From Thiomicrorhabdus sp. (GTDB taxonomy: Bacteria > Pseudomonadota > Gammaproteobacteria > Thiomicrospirales > Thiomicrospiraceae): a DNA stretch of 35,082 nucleotides. The translations under genes and the position numbers were made by a program. The notes below the pieces were generated by a model. That model did not search any database. It was not told the origin of the DNA and was given only the letters and a program-made list of their open reading frames with translations. This document shows positions 6,318-14,683 of this stretch, piece by piece. The stretch's first letter is position 1. Each line of letters begins with the position of its first letter. The stretch covers positions 1-35,082 of the forward strand of contig JAKISK010000010.1 in assembly GCA_021648625.1 (NCBI GenBank). The letters run 5' to 3'.

Positions 6318-9083
6318 ATGCGCAATAATCAGCCCATTACGAATGAAGAGTACATTGTTCCAGACGGTTTAACACTGGTTTCTAAAACCGACTTAACGGG
6401 AAACATTATCGAATGCAATGATGCTTTTGAGGCCGCCAGTGGCTTCAGCCGTAAAGAGCTGATTGGGCAACCGCACAACATTATTCGCCACCCCGATGTA
6501 CCTGAAGCCGTTTTTGCGGATTTATGGCGCTCCCTAAAGGCAGGCGAAACGTGGTCTCAAATTGTAAAAAATCGCCGTAAAAACGGAGGGTTTTACTGGG
6601 TAAGAGCCAATGCCACCCCAATCTACACCAAGGGTAAAGTCAGTGGTTACATGTCGATTCGTACGCCTGCGACAGAAGCTGAAAAACAGGCTGCGACCAA
6701 AGCCTATCAAGATATTAAAGCCGGTAAAGCCAAGATTCAGTCTGGGCGTATTTTTTATGGACTTAACTGGAAAAAACTGAATGTATTATCCAGACTGACC
6801 CCACAATACCAGCTTCCTTTACTGGTATTTCTACTCTATATTATTCCATTCTTAATCTACGCCATCTCAGATGGCTACAGTGCACTCACTATATTGGGCG
6901 TTATTTTTCTTGGCCTCGTTCCACCCTTTATATACGGTTTATACCTTAATAAATCACACAATCTAACACAACATGATCTCAAAACCATTGCATCACGAGA
7001 GCATTTAAACAACGAATGGTTTGATGCTAACACCCCATTAGGGCAACGCAAAACGGCGATTCGCTCCGTTTACTTAGCCGCTCGCGAACAAATTGAAGAG
7101 TCTGCTTACCAGCTTGATCAAGCACACCTGCTGCAAACGGCGATGGATCAAGTATCCACTAACATCATGATTACCGATGCCAACTTAAATATTACCTACA
7201 TGAATGGCCACATGATTGACTTTTTAACGGATAAAGAACCGGTATTAAAAAGTGCTCTACCTAATTTCAAGGTCAATACCCTCCTTGGAGAGAACATTGA
7301 TGTCTTTCATAAAGACCCATCGCATCAACGTGGTTTACTGAATACACTAACCGAGCCTTATTTAGGAAAAATCACCATTGAAGACACCCATTTAGAACTG
7401 TATGTTATTCCCGTCTTTAACCGAGTGGGGGTTCGTACCGCAACCATTGCCGAGTGGCGCGATAAAACGGCCGAAGTACAACTTCTGCAAGAGGTCAATG
7501 CCACCATCCAAGCTGCGAAACAAGGAAAGCTCGACGTTCGAATTAATTTAAGTCGCGTAGACGGCGTCGCCAAAGAGCTCAGCCAATCTATTAACGACCT
7601 ATTGATTGCCATTGAAAAACCCATAAACGAAACCGTTAAAGTGGCTATATCCCTCTCAGAAGGGAATTTAACGCAACACATTGAAGGTGAGTATTCTGGA
7701 CTGTTTGCAGTACTGCAAGACAGCTTAAATGTAGCGGTAGACAGTTTAAACTCCATGATTGCTCAAACCAAAGCGGCCACTGACGCTGTGAATGGGGGTG
7801 CCGAGCAAATTTATCAGGGCAGTATTGACCTCAATAATAGAACGCAAGATCAAGCGGCCTCCCTGGAGGAGACCGCCTCCAGTATGGAACAAATGACGGC
7901 GGCCGTAAAACAAAATGCCGACAATTCACGTGAAGCGTCTCAAGTGACACAAACCACCGCACAACAAGCCAGTTCGGGGGTCGAGGTCATGCATCGTGCC
8001 ATTAATGCAATGGAGCAGATCAACGAGTCCAGTCAAAAAATTAATGACATTATTGGACTCATCGACAGCATAGCCTTCCAAACCAACCTATTGGCACTCA
8101 ATGCCGCCGTAGAAGCCGCTCGTGCCGGTGAACACGGCAGAGGATTTGCCGTTGTCGCAGGCGAAGTGCGGAGTTTGGCTGGAAAATCTTCTGAAGCCGC
8201 TAAGGATATTCGCAAATTAATAGAAGATACGGTTAAAAAAGTCTCCGAAGGAACGGTTCACGTTAAAGGGTCTGGCGAGGTATTGAATGATATCGTCAAG
8301 TCCGTCTCAAATGTAAATCAAATTATTGAAGAGATTGCCGCTTCCAGCAACGAACAGAGCGAGGGGGTAAGCTTAGTCAACTCCTCCATTACCAACATTG
8401 ATACCGCCGTACAGCAAAATGCGGCACTGGTAGAGGAGACCGCGGCCACTTCTGAAGAACTGGGTAATATTTCAAAACTAATGCAAAGCAATGTGGCTAA
8501 ATTTATCATTAATGCACCCAAAAACATTAACCTTCAAAACAATGGAGGCTTTGACTTTGAAAGTGCACGACGCGGTCACAAGCAGTGGCGCGTTAAGGCA
8601 CGTGCCTATGTGAATGACATTGAGATTGACTTTGATCCAACCTCCGCAAAAGACCCGACACTCTGCGCACTGGGCAAGTGGATTAACGGCGAAGGGCAAC
8701 AGTTTGCCAACTCAAATACCTTTCAAAAACTAATTCAAATCCATAATAATTTGCATGCACAAATTGGAACCATTGTGGATCTAAAACACGACCACAAAAT
8801 CCAAGAGGCCAATGACGCCATTGAAACACTGATTAAGCAATCCAACGAAGTCATTGAACTCATTACCCAGTTAGAACAAGAGGTCGATGGCTCCATGGGC
8901 ATGAGCATGCCCGTACCGTCTAACACACCTAAAAAAGCACCCAAAAGAGCAACCAGAGCGGCAGCTAAAGCTGTGCCCGCAATAAAAACCTATGTTAAAA
9001 AAGAGGCCAAACCTGCGGCACTGCAAACACCCGCTCCCGCACAACCCAGTGCAAGTTCAGATGATGAATGGGCTGACTTTTAA
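6318..9083 (+). CDS. Aer-type chemoreceptor with two PAS-like regions, HAMP/signalling domain and C-terminal CZB domain
   Basis: Transducer protein controlling CheA/CheW. An Aer-like PAS domain begins the protein (PDGLTLVSKTDLTGNI, then IIRHPDVPEAVF and NGGFYWVRANATP, ~14-125). Two membrane helices with only a short loop follow (~170-215), so sensing is cytoplasmic or redox based rather than periplasmic. A second PAS-like region (~270-385) and a HAMP-like part precede the methyl-accepting domain, whose hairpin tip QTNLLALNAAVEAARAGEHG is near residue 588. A CZB zinc-binding domain starts about residue 754 (HKQW) and contains CALGKW and later histidines. After a long Ala/Pro/Lys linker the protein ends in DEWADF, which fits the xWxxF tether known to bind CheR/CheB in other receptors. 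AGGAG at 6307-6311 supports the start. The ligand is unknown; redox or energy taxis is the likely role. Confidence 0.92.
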   Translation: MRNNQPITNEEYIVPDGLTLVSKTDLTGNIIECNDAFEAASGFSRKELIGQPHNIIRHPDVPEAVFADLWRSLKAGETWSQIVKNRRKNGGFYWVRANATPIYTKGKVSGYMSIRTPATEAEKQAATKAYQDIKAGKAKIQSGRIFYGLNWKKLNVLSRLTPQYQLPLLVFLLYIIPFLIYAISDGYSALTILGVIFLGLVPPFIYGLYLNKSHNLTQHDLKTIASREHLNNEWFDANTPLGQRKTAIRSVYLAAREQIEESAYQLDQAHLLQTAMDQVSTNIMITDANLNITYMNGHMIDFLTDKEPVLKSALPNFKVNTLLGENIDVFHKDPSHQRGLLNTLTEPYLGKITIEDTHLELYVIPVFNRVGVRTATIAEWRDKTAEVQLLQEVNATIQAAKQGKLDVRINLSRVDGVAKELSQSINDLLIAIEKPINETVKVAISLSEGNLTQHIEGEYSGLFAVLQDSLNVAVDSLNSMIAQTKAATDAVNGGAEQIYQGSIDLNNRTQDQAASLEETASSMEQMTAAVKQNADNSREASQVTQTTAQQASSGVEVMHRAINAMEQINESSQKINDIIGLIDSIAFQTNLLALNAAVEAARAGEHGRGFAVVAGEVRSLAGKSSEAAKDIRKLIEDTVKKVSEGTVHVKGSGEVLNDIVKSVSNVNQIIEEIAASSNEQSEGVSLVNSSITNIDTAVQQNAALVEETAATSEELGNISKLMQSNVAKFIINAPKNINLQNNGGFDFESARRGHKQWRVKARAYVNDIEIDFDPTSAKDPTLCALGKWINGEGQQFANSNTFQKLIQIHNNLHAQIGTIVDLKHDHKIQEANDAIETLIKQSNEVIELITQLEQEVDGSMGMSMPVPSNTPKKAPKRATRAAAKAVPAIKTYVKKEAKPAALQTPAPAQPSASSDDEWADF

Positions 9084-9110
9084 TTTAAAAAAACTCTGAT
9101 CTAAAAAAAT

Positions 9111-9136
9111 AACCGCCTCATTCTGGCGGTTTTTTT
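9111..9136. terminator. Bidirectional intrinsic terminator between the chemoreceptor and truD
   Basis: Perfect 7-bp stem AACCGCC / GGCGGTT with a 7-base loop, followed by T7 on the + strand and preceded by A7, so it works in both directions. The truD stop codon sits in its T tract. Confidence 0.92.
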
Positions 9137-10310
9137 AGGCCAAAATTCGCTTCTTAACTTGATAATCCACCCCCAATAAAAGCTCTCGCACAACCATCGT
9201 GGCATAACTCCCTGCACGCAAGGTAAACGACAACTTTAATACGGGATTCTCTTGCCACAATTCACTCCCTGTTAGCGGTGTAAATAACGGCGTTAACACG
9301 TCCACCTCCTCTAAACTACCATTTGAGGCTTCTAGCCACTGCCATGTTAACGCTTGAGGCAACACGCGCAATGCTCTGCGTGCCTGTTGCACCCCATACT
9401 GATCTAACCCCTGAACCCAGTCTAAAAATGGCTCTACAACCTGCTCTTCAATACTTAATGCCACCGCCTTCGTCGGCAACTCTCCACAACCATACAGAGC
9501 CCCTGTAGGGTGCAAATCACCACTGGCAATGCGCGCTAACAACTCCGCTGTGCCATCTTCGACAAACCACTTGTTTGATCCTTCTAACTGCAATACATCG
9601 CCATCAAGCAGCTGATTCCAACTGCCATCTTCAACTCGATGGCTCAACAACACATTAAATAGCCAAGACCGAATGGAAGAGAGGTAGAGGCTTTTTTGAT
9701 TACGTTTTACCTTTGGCAATTCACCTGCCAGTAATTTAATGCCCTGCTTGATATTGCGCCCATGTAAACCAAACCGTTGTTCACCAAAATAATTTGGCAC
9801 GCCTGTTGTTTGAATCGCTTGCAAGCGGTTTTGCAATATTTCAATTATATTTTTATCCCCCCCCCTTTTTTCGACTCTCTTAATATCACGAATAATTAAG
9901 GTAAACCGATTACCTGACAAGCCGCCTTTTTGCAGCTTTCGCTGATGACGAACGGTCTTTAGAATCGTGATGTTCTTAACCTTAAAACCTTCAAGACTTG
10001 GGTTATTGCGTTTAGGAAGATGAAGGCTAAACCACTGGCGCGTGATTGCATGGCGATCTTTTTGCCCTGCCACACTCACTTTAGCCGGAGAAATTCCTGC
10101 CCACTTTGCCAACTGCTGTGCCACCCAATCGGTATTTTCACCCTTTTTTTCAACCCAACACCACAAGTGCTCTCCTTCACCACTTAACTCAAAGGCAATT
10201 TTCTCTTCCACCATAAAGTCTTCGGGAAGCACTTTGTAAAGTCCTGATATCTCCGGCTTACTCCAAGCATAGTTTAAAGCGGTAACGTCTGCAGTTTGAA
10301 TGTCGTTCAT
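9135..10310 (-). CDS. truD: tRNA pseudouridine(13) synthase
   Basis: TruD isomerises uridine 13 of some tRNAs to pseudouridine. The catalytic motif VAGQKDRHAITRQW is at residues ~80-93 with D85 as the expected nucleophile (D80 in E. coli), and NYFGEQRFG mid-protein is the other family signature. At 391 residues it is about 40 longer than the E. coli enzyme. Part of the extra length lies in the loop around residues 140-160, where a G9 run encodes the Arg-Gly-Gly at 149-151. The ATG start is supported by AGGA about 7 bases upstream. A terminator separates it from the lipoprotein gene upstream, so it probably has its own promoter. Confidence 0.94.
   Translation of the reverse strand: MNDIQTADVTALNYAWSKPEISGLYKVLPEDFMVEEKIAFELSGEGEHLWCWVEKKGENTDWVAQQLAKWAGISPAKVSVAGQKDRHAITRQWFSLHLPKRNNPSLEGFKVKNITILKTVRHQRKLQKGGLSGNRFTLIIRDIKRVEKRGGDKNIIEILQNRLQAIQTTGVPNYFGEQRFGLHGRNIKQGIKLLAGELPKVKRNQKSLYLSSIRSWLFNVLLSHRVEDGSWNQLLDGDVLQLEGSNKWFVEDGTAELLARIASGDLHPTGALYGCGELPTKAVALSIEEQVVEPFLDWVQGLDQYGVQQARRALRVLPQALTWQWLEASNGSLEEVDVLTPLFTPLTGSELWQENPVLKLSFTLRAGSYATMVVRELLLGVDYQVKKRILA
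9857..9865 (-). repeat. G9 tract of the dispersed G-run motif (in truD)
   Basis: Nine G preceded by A6 and followed by ATAAAAATAT on the minus strand, read in frame as Arg-Gly-Gly-Asp. Confidence 0.85.
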
Positions 10311-10328
10311 TTTGCTTCCTGTAAATAC

Positions 10329-10360
10329 AAAAAAAGCCCAGTTTTAACACTCGGCTTTTC
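10329..10360 (-). terminator. Intrinsic terminator after the small lipoprotein gene
   Basis: On the minus strand AAAAGCC pairs with GGCTTTT, extended inside by AGT/ACT, and a T7 run follows. It lies between the lipoprotein stop and the truD start. Confidence 0.85.
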
Positions 10361-10380
10361 TAAAAAAATGAAATGAAACT

Positions 10381-10857
10381 CTATAGGTTTCGAAACAGTT
10401 TCTCGGCAATCGGCAACTCTTTGCCTTTGGGTTTTTCGTTGAATACCTGAATAAGCACTTGGCTTACATTACCAGCTACCACATAATCTTTAATTAACTG
10501 ACGCGCTTCAATGGGCGAATCTTTATTAATATAAGAGTACACATTCCGTAAATGGCACTTGCTCGTGGGATCCGATGCCAATGGCTTTAAAAAACCACCG
10601 CCAAGAATTTTGACGTTCTCTTTGGTGACAATGGCCACTTTATGATAATAAGTGTCTTTTAATGGCGCTGAAAAACAGATTTGCAACACTCGATCAAAAT
10701 TACCAGATCCTTTATCAAGACTCTCTAAAAACTGTACCGAGGTGAGTGTCACGGGGGCTTTGCTGCACCCCACCAATCCAACTAAAAAAAATGAAAGTAG
10801 ACCCATAAAATAGAAAACAGGCCAACCCTTTTTGCTAGTTACATGTCGCATCACCAT
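10381..10857 (-). CDS. Small putative lipoprotein of unknown function
   Basis: Residues ~14-30 are a hydrophobic signal segment ending in the lipobox LVGC, with the cysteine at about residue 31; the mature protein (~125 aa) should be anchored to a membrane by lipid. It contains two further cysteines (in QICFSAP and SKCHLRN) that could form a disulfide. I do not recognise the family. An upstream GTG at 10866 is possible, but AGGAG lies about 8 bases before the ATG at 10855-10857 and abuts the GTG, so the ATG was chosen. That AGGAG overlaps the stop codon of the Tim44-domain gene, so the two genes are translationally coupled and may act together at the envelope. Confidence 0.75.
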   Translation of the reverse strand: MVMRHVTSKKGWPVFYFMGLLSFFLVGLVGCSKAPVTLTSVQFLESLDKGSGNFDRVLQICFSAPLKDTYYHKVAIVTKENVKILGGGFLKPLASDPTSKCHLRNVYSYINKDSPIEARQLIKDYVVAGNVSQVLIQVFNEKPKGKELPIAEKLFRNL

Positions 10858-10868
10858 CGTAGTCACTC

Positions 10869-11819
10869 CTAGCTATTTTGCTGAATACCCGATACCTGCC
10901 AACTGCCGTCATCATTGGCCAAACGACGAATATGCCAAACTTCATTAAAGGCGTGCGCGCCTTCTGAAGCGTCTTCTTCAATAAAGCCAGTGAAACGAAT
11001 GCTGACCACAAAATAGTCACCATCCACAGCCATGTCGGCAATTTCAGCGTCCAGCGTATCGACAACGGTGTGGTTTTCGCCAGCCATCACACCTTGCATC
11101 TCTTGCTTAATCGCTTCAAACAACTCTGGCGAACAATAGGATTCGACTTCCGATAAATCGGCACTGTCCCATGCTTTTTGCAAGGTCACAAAATGCCCTT
11201 TAGCCCCTTCCACAAACTGCTCGGCATTAAACCAAGCGGGGGCTTCATTAAGATGCACCGCGTCTTCACTGACCGCGCCGCCTAAGTTGGAACCAAAAAT
11301 AGACTGACCCGATTTTGGATCATAGTCTTGCACGGTTTCACGTGAAGCAATGTTCTGTTTTTGAACCGGCTCAGGCTGATCGTTCATGGCTTCATGTTGC
11401 GTTTGATAAGCGGGTTGCGCTGTATTTTCAGCGCGAGAACGCCCCGCAAAATGTCTAAAGAGTTTAAACAGAACAAAGGCCAGTAAGGCAAACAGGAGAA
11501 TATCCATAATTTGAATGCCTTCAAAACCACCGCCCATAAACATCGCGGCTAATAAACCACCCGCGGCCAAACCACCTAATATACCCATCATGCCTGAACG
11601 TGATTTAGCGCCCGCGGCTGCCCCAGCGGCGGCTGGAGCCGCTTTTGGTGCGGCTTGCTGCTTAGACGACTTATCAAAGGACTTTGAAGGAACGGATTTA
11701 GAGTACCCAAAACTTTTACCCCCCCCAAAACGCTTAGCTTCCGCCGCTTGTGAAATGGTAAATAACGTAAAAAATGCCACTAAAAATAGGGCAAAGGATG
11801 GTTTAAAAACACTCAACAC
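10869..11819 (-). CDS. Tim44-like domain membrane protein
   Basis: A cleavable-looking signal (residues ~5-27, ending QAAEA) is followed by a Gly/Ser/Lys and Ala/Pro-rich linker, a Gly/Met-rich hydrophobic patch (~75-98), a membrane helix (~104-120, MDILLFALLAFVLFKLF), another low-complexity linker, and a C-terminal Tim44/Tim44-like fold (~190-316, from EQFVEGAKGHFVTLQKAW). Bacterial proteins of this layout are common but their role is unsettled; the fold resembles the membrane-associated domain of mitochondrial Tim44. Start is GTG at 11817-11819 with GGAG 8 bases upstream. It overlaps regulatory sequence with the downstream lipoprotein gene. A G8 run encodes Gly-Gly-Gly right after the signal peptide (KRFGGGKSFG). 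Confidence 0.85.
   Translation of the reverse strand: MLSVFKPSFALFLVAFFTLFTISQAAEAKRFGGGKSFGYSKSVPSKSFDKSSKQQAAPKAAPAAAGAAAGAKSRSGMMGILGGLAAGGLLAAMFMGGGFEGIQIMDILLFALLAFVLFKLFRHFAGRSRAENTAQPAYQTQHEAMNDQPEPVQKQNIASRETVQDYDPKSGQSIFGSNLGGAVSEDAVHLNEAPAWFNAEQFVEGAKGHFVTLQKAWDSADLSEVESYCSPELFEAIKQEMQGVMAGENHTVVDTLDAEIADMAVDGDYFVVSIRFTGFIEEDASEGAHAFNEVWHIRRLANDDGSWQVSGIQQNS
11719..11726 (-). repeat. G8 tract of the dispersed G-run motif (in the Tim44-domain gene)
   Basis: Eight G followed by TAAAAGTTTT on the minus strand, read as Gly-Gly-Gly. Confidence 0.85.
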
Positions 11820-11897
11820 AATATATTCTCCAAATAATAAATAACATAATTTTAAGGCATTGTACCTTTTTTAGAGCAAAAACATAAATAGTTTAGT

Positions 11898-11944
11898 AAA
11901 AAAAGGGGGGGAGAAAAATTAGTCGTTAAATTTTCTCCCCCCCC
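11898..11944 (-). terminator. Intrinsic terminator built from an inverted pair of G-run motifs
   Basis: On the minus strand a G8 run with AGAAAATTT (11937-11944 and beyond) is followed after a ~6-base loop by its complement ending in C7 (11905-11911), then a T7 run. The stem is about 17 bp. It lies 13 bp past the stop of the methyltransferase gene, which it should terminate. Both arms match the dispersed G-run motif found elsewhere in this window. Confidence 0.9.
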
Positions 11945-11957
11945 TATTCCAACGCCC

Positions 11958-12539
11958 TTACAGTTTCACCGCTCGTGAAATGGTGTAGTCTTTGCCTTGT
12001 TTTACTTTTTCATAATTGCCAAATACCTCTATGAAGTTGCGCTTCATATACTGACGCAAGCCATTAATGGTCACCACCACAAACTGCCCGCCGGGTTTCA
12101 GTTGACGATGCACATCATGCAACATAATACTCAACATCTCTTTGCCCACTTTGGCGGGTACATTAGACACTACCGTTGAAAATTGAACCTCTTTAGGCAC
12201 TGCGCTTAATCCATTCGAAAGATAGGCTTTGGCATGAGGCAGATTATTTTTTTGCGCATTTTTATTGGCGTAATCCACCGCCACAAAATCTTTATCCACC
12301 ATATGCACCTCCCCTTTGGGTGCATTGGCGGCAATGGCCAAGCCTAACGGACCATAACCACAACCAATGTCCAACGCAACTTCATCCTCTTCAATGGTTA
12401 AGTACTTTAAAAACAGCGCGGTGCCCGAATCAATTTCACGCGGGCTAAACACCCCCCATGTAGTAGCAAAGGTAAGGGGTACGCCCATCAACTCGGTTTG
12501 AATCTGTAAATCTTTTTTAAGTTCGTCAATTGTGGCCAC
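11958..12539 (-). CDS. Class I SAM-dependent methyltransferase, RsmC/RlmG-like ('MTS' type)
   Basis: The S-adenosylmethionine-binding motif I is VALDIGCGYGPLGLAIA (~residues 54-70), motif II ends in MVDKD, and motif IV reads STVVSNVPAKVGKEM. RsmC-type base methyltransferases normally carry NPP at motif IV; here it is NVP, which keeps the Asn and final Pro and may still place an exocyclic amine. At 193 residues it is a single-domain protein, unlike the two-domain RsmC and RlmG. The substrate is likely RNA but is not shown by the sequence. The start is GTG at 12537-12539 with AGGA upstream; no ATG is suitable. It is divergent from rep, with a strong terminator downstream. Confidence 0.82.
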   Translation of the reverse strand: MATIDELKKDLQIQTELMGVPLTFATTWGVFSPREIDSGTALFLKYLTIEEDEVALDIGCGYGPLGLAIAANAPKGEVHMVDKDFVAVDYANKNAQKNNLPHAKAYLSNGLSAVPKEVQFSTVVSNVPAKVGKEMLSIMLHDVHRQLKPGGQFVVVTINGLRQYMKRNFIEVFGNYEKVKQGKDYTISRAVKL

Positions 12540-12560
12540 GATACTGAATTCCTAAAGTAA

Positions 12561-12588
12561 TTGATGCGTTTTTGAATTATCATATTGT
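12561..12588 (+). promoter_or_regulatory. Candidate sigma70 promoter for rep
   Basis: TTGATG at 12561-12566 and TATTGT at 12583-12588 with a 16-bp spacer, about 50 bp before the rep start, in the short gap divergent from the methyltransferase gene. Confidence 0.35.
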
Positions 12589-12637
12589 ACCTTTTTACTT
12601 CACCCTCTTTTTAAAAACTGATACCCCTATACCTCTT

Positions 12638-14671
12638 ATGCATAGCCTAAATGACCGACAACGCGAAGCCGTACTTCACATTGAAACCCCTACCCTTGTT
12701 TTAGCGGGGGCTGGATCGGGGAAAACCCGTGTGATTACTGAAAAAATCGCCTACTTAATTCGAAAATGCGATTTAAAAGCCCACAATATCTATGCTCTAA
12801 CCTTTACCAATAAATCGGCCAAGGAGATGAAAGAGCGCGTCACCAAGTTGCTCAAAAATGAGAATGCGAAAGGCTTAAATGTCTCGACCTTTCATAACTT
12901 GGGTCTGAACATTATTCGCCAAGAGTATAAGGCGCTGGGTTATAAATCGAACTTTTCGATTATGGATGCGGCCGACAGCGGCCACATTTTAAAAGAGCTG
13001 ATGCTGAAACAAACCATTGATCCCGAAGTGCTCGACGGGGTTCAATGGGATATTTCGGGCTGGAAAAACGATCGTGTCACGCCTGAGCAAGCGCTGGAAC
13101 AAGCCGAGGATGCCCAACAACAAGCGCGTGCCATTTTATATCAAGCCTATCAAAAACAGCTTCACGCTTATAACGCGGTGGATTTTGATGACCTCATTGG
13201 CTTGCCCGTTAAATTGTTCAGCGAGAACCGTGAAGCCCTAGAAAAGTGGCAAAATAAAGTGCGTTATTTATTGGTGGACGAATACCAAGATACCAATGCT
13301 TCACAATACGCACTGGTTAAATACCTTGTAGGGGTTCAAGCACGGTTTACGGTGGTGGGCGATGACGATCAATCCATTTATGCCTGGCGTGGTGCGCAAC
13401 CTGAAAACTTAGCGTTACTGCAAGAGGATTTTCCAGCACTTAAACTCATCAAACTGGAACAAAATTATCGCTCCAGCAATCGTATTTTACAAAGCGCCAA
13501 CCAACTCATTTCAAACAACCCGCATCTGTTTGACAAAAAATTATGGAGTAACATGGGATTAGGCGATCCATTAAGAGTGATCGCTTGTGCCAATGAAAAC
13601 CAAGAAGCCGAGCGTGTGGTGTCTGAAATCATTGTGCATAAATTTAAAGCGCGCAGTAAGAATAGTGACTATGCCGTTTTGTACCGTGGTAACCACCAGT
13701 CGCGCTTAATTGAACGCGCGTTACGAGAGCAAAACATTCAATATGTGATTTCAGGCGGTAAGTCCTTTTTTGACCACGCCGAAATCAAAGATATCATGGC
13801 TTACTTACGCCTCATTGTGAACCCCGATGACGATGCGGCCTTTTTGCGCATTGTGAATACACCACGAAGAGAGATCGGGGCTTCCACCTTAGAAAAATTG
13901 GCCACTTACGCCACCGGACGGGAAATTAGTCTATTTGATGCCTCGCAAGAGTTCGGCCTCACCACCATTTTGTCTGAAAAAGCGTTAAAACGCGTGCAGT
14001 TTTTTGGCGAACAACTGCTCGGCTGGGCAAAAGAGGCAGAGGCCGCCTCAGGCGAAGAGGTCACTGCCTTTATTAAACGTTTTATTGAACAAATCGACTA
14101 CGACAGCTGGATTCATGAAAATTCCAGCACCCCTAAAGCGGCCGAAAAACGCATCAACAACATTCGAGAATTGGTCGTTTGGATTGAGCGCATTGTCAAT
14201 AAAGCCAAAGAGGAAGATGGCGAAGAGAAAAAGCTCGAAACCATTGTGACCCACATGATGTTAATGGATATGATGGAGCGCAATGAGTCTGACAAAGATC
14301 ACGATATGGTGAGCTTAATGACGCTTCATGCCTCTAAAGGCTTAGAGTTTCCACACGTGTTTTTGATTGGCATGGAAGAGGAGATGCTTCCCCACAAACA
14401 AAACATGGAATCACCCGGGTTAGAAGAAGAACGACGACTGGCCTACGTGGGCATTACACGCGCCAAACGCACCATGACCATGACCTATGCCACCAAACGA
14501 CGTAAATACGGTGAAGACATAGCCTGTGAACCCAGTCGTTTTTTAGCGGAACTGCCTGAAGAGGCCTTAAAATGGGAAGGAAAACCCGGACAAGTGGTCA
14601 GCAAAGAAGAGCAGCTTGAAGAGGGCAATGCCCATATTGCCAATTTAAAATCCTTTTTGAAAAAAGACTAA
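12638..14671 (+). CDS. rep: ATP-dependent DNA helicase Rep
   Basis: Superfamily 1A 3'-5' helicase that helps replication forks past bound proteins and restart. Visible motifs: Q-motif LNDRQREAV, Walker A AGAGSGKT (~23-30), motif Ia ALTFTNKSAKEM, motif II LLVDEYQDTN, motif III VVGDDDQSIYAWRGA, motif IV LEQNYRSS, motif V LMTLHASKGLEFPHVFLIG and motif VI EERRLAYVGITRAK. The 677-residue length from the ATG at 12638 matches E. coli Rep; it is chosen over an ATG at 12572 because family members begin directly with the Q-motif. Rep and UvrD are close relatives; the length and absence of the long UvrD C-terminal tail favour Rep. The alcohol dehydrogenase gene begins 12 bp later and is probably co-transcribed. 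Confidence 0.92.
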   Translation: MHSLNDRQREAVLHIETPTLVLAGAGSGKTRVITEKIAYLIRKCDLKAHNIYALTFTNKSAKEMKERVTKLLKNENAKGLNVSTFHNLGLNIIRQEYKALGYKSNFSIMDAADSGHILKELMLKQTIDPEVLDGVQWDISGWKNDRVTPEQALEQAEDAQQQARAILYQAYQKQLHAYNAVDFDDLIGLPVKLFSENREALEKWQNKVRYLLVDEYQDTNASQYALVKYLVGVQARFTVVGDDDQSIYAWRGAQPENLALLQEDFPALKLIKLEQNYRSSNRILQSANQLISNNPHLFDKKLWSNMGLGDPLRVIACANENQEAERVVSEIIVHKFKARSKNSDYAVLYRGNHQSRLIERALREQNIQYVISGGKSFFDHAEIKDIMAYLRLIVNPDDDAAFLRIVNTPRREIGASTLEKLATYATGREISLFDASQEFGLTTILSEKALKRVQFFGEQLLGWAKEAEAASGEEVTAFIKRFIEQIDYDSWIHENSSTPKAAEKRINNIRELVVWIERIVNKAKEEDGEEKKLETIVTHMMLMDMMERNESDKDHDMVSLMTLHASKGLEFPHVFLIGMEEEMLPHKQNMESPGLEEERRLAYVGITRAKRTMTMTYATKRRKYGEDIACEPSRFLAELPEEALKWEGKPGQVVSKEEQLEEGNAHIANLKSFLKKD

Positions 14672-14683
14672 ACGAGCAGACCT

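Noticed and set aside
9857-9875. Programmed frameshift in truD at the A6-G9 stretch
   Set aside because: The zero frame encodes a complete TruD on both sides of the tract, so no shift is needed, and the heptamer is not in slippery register.
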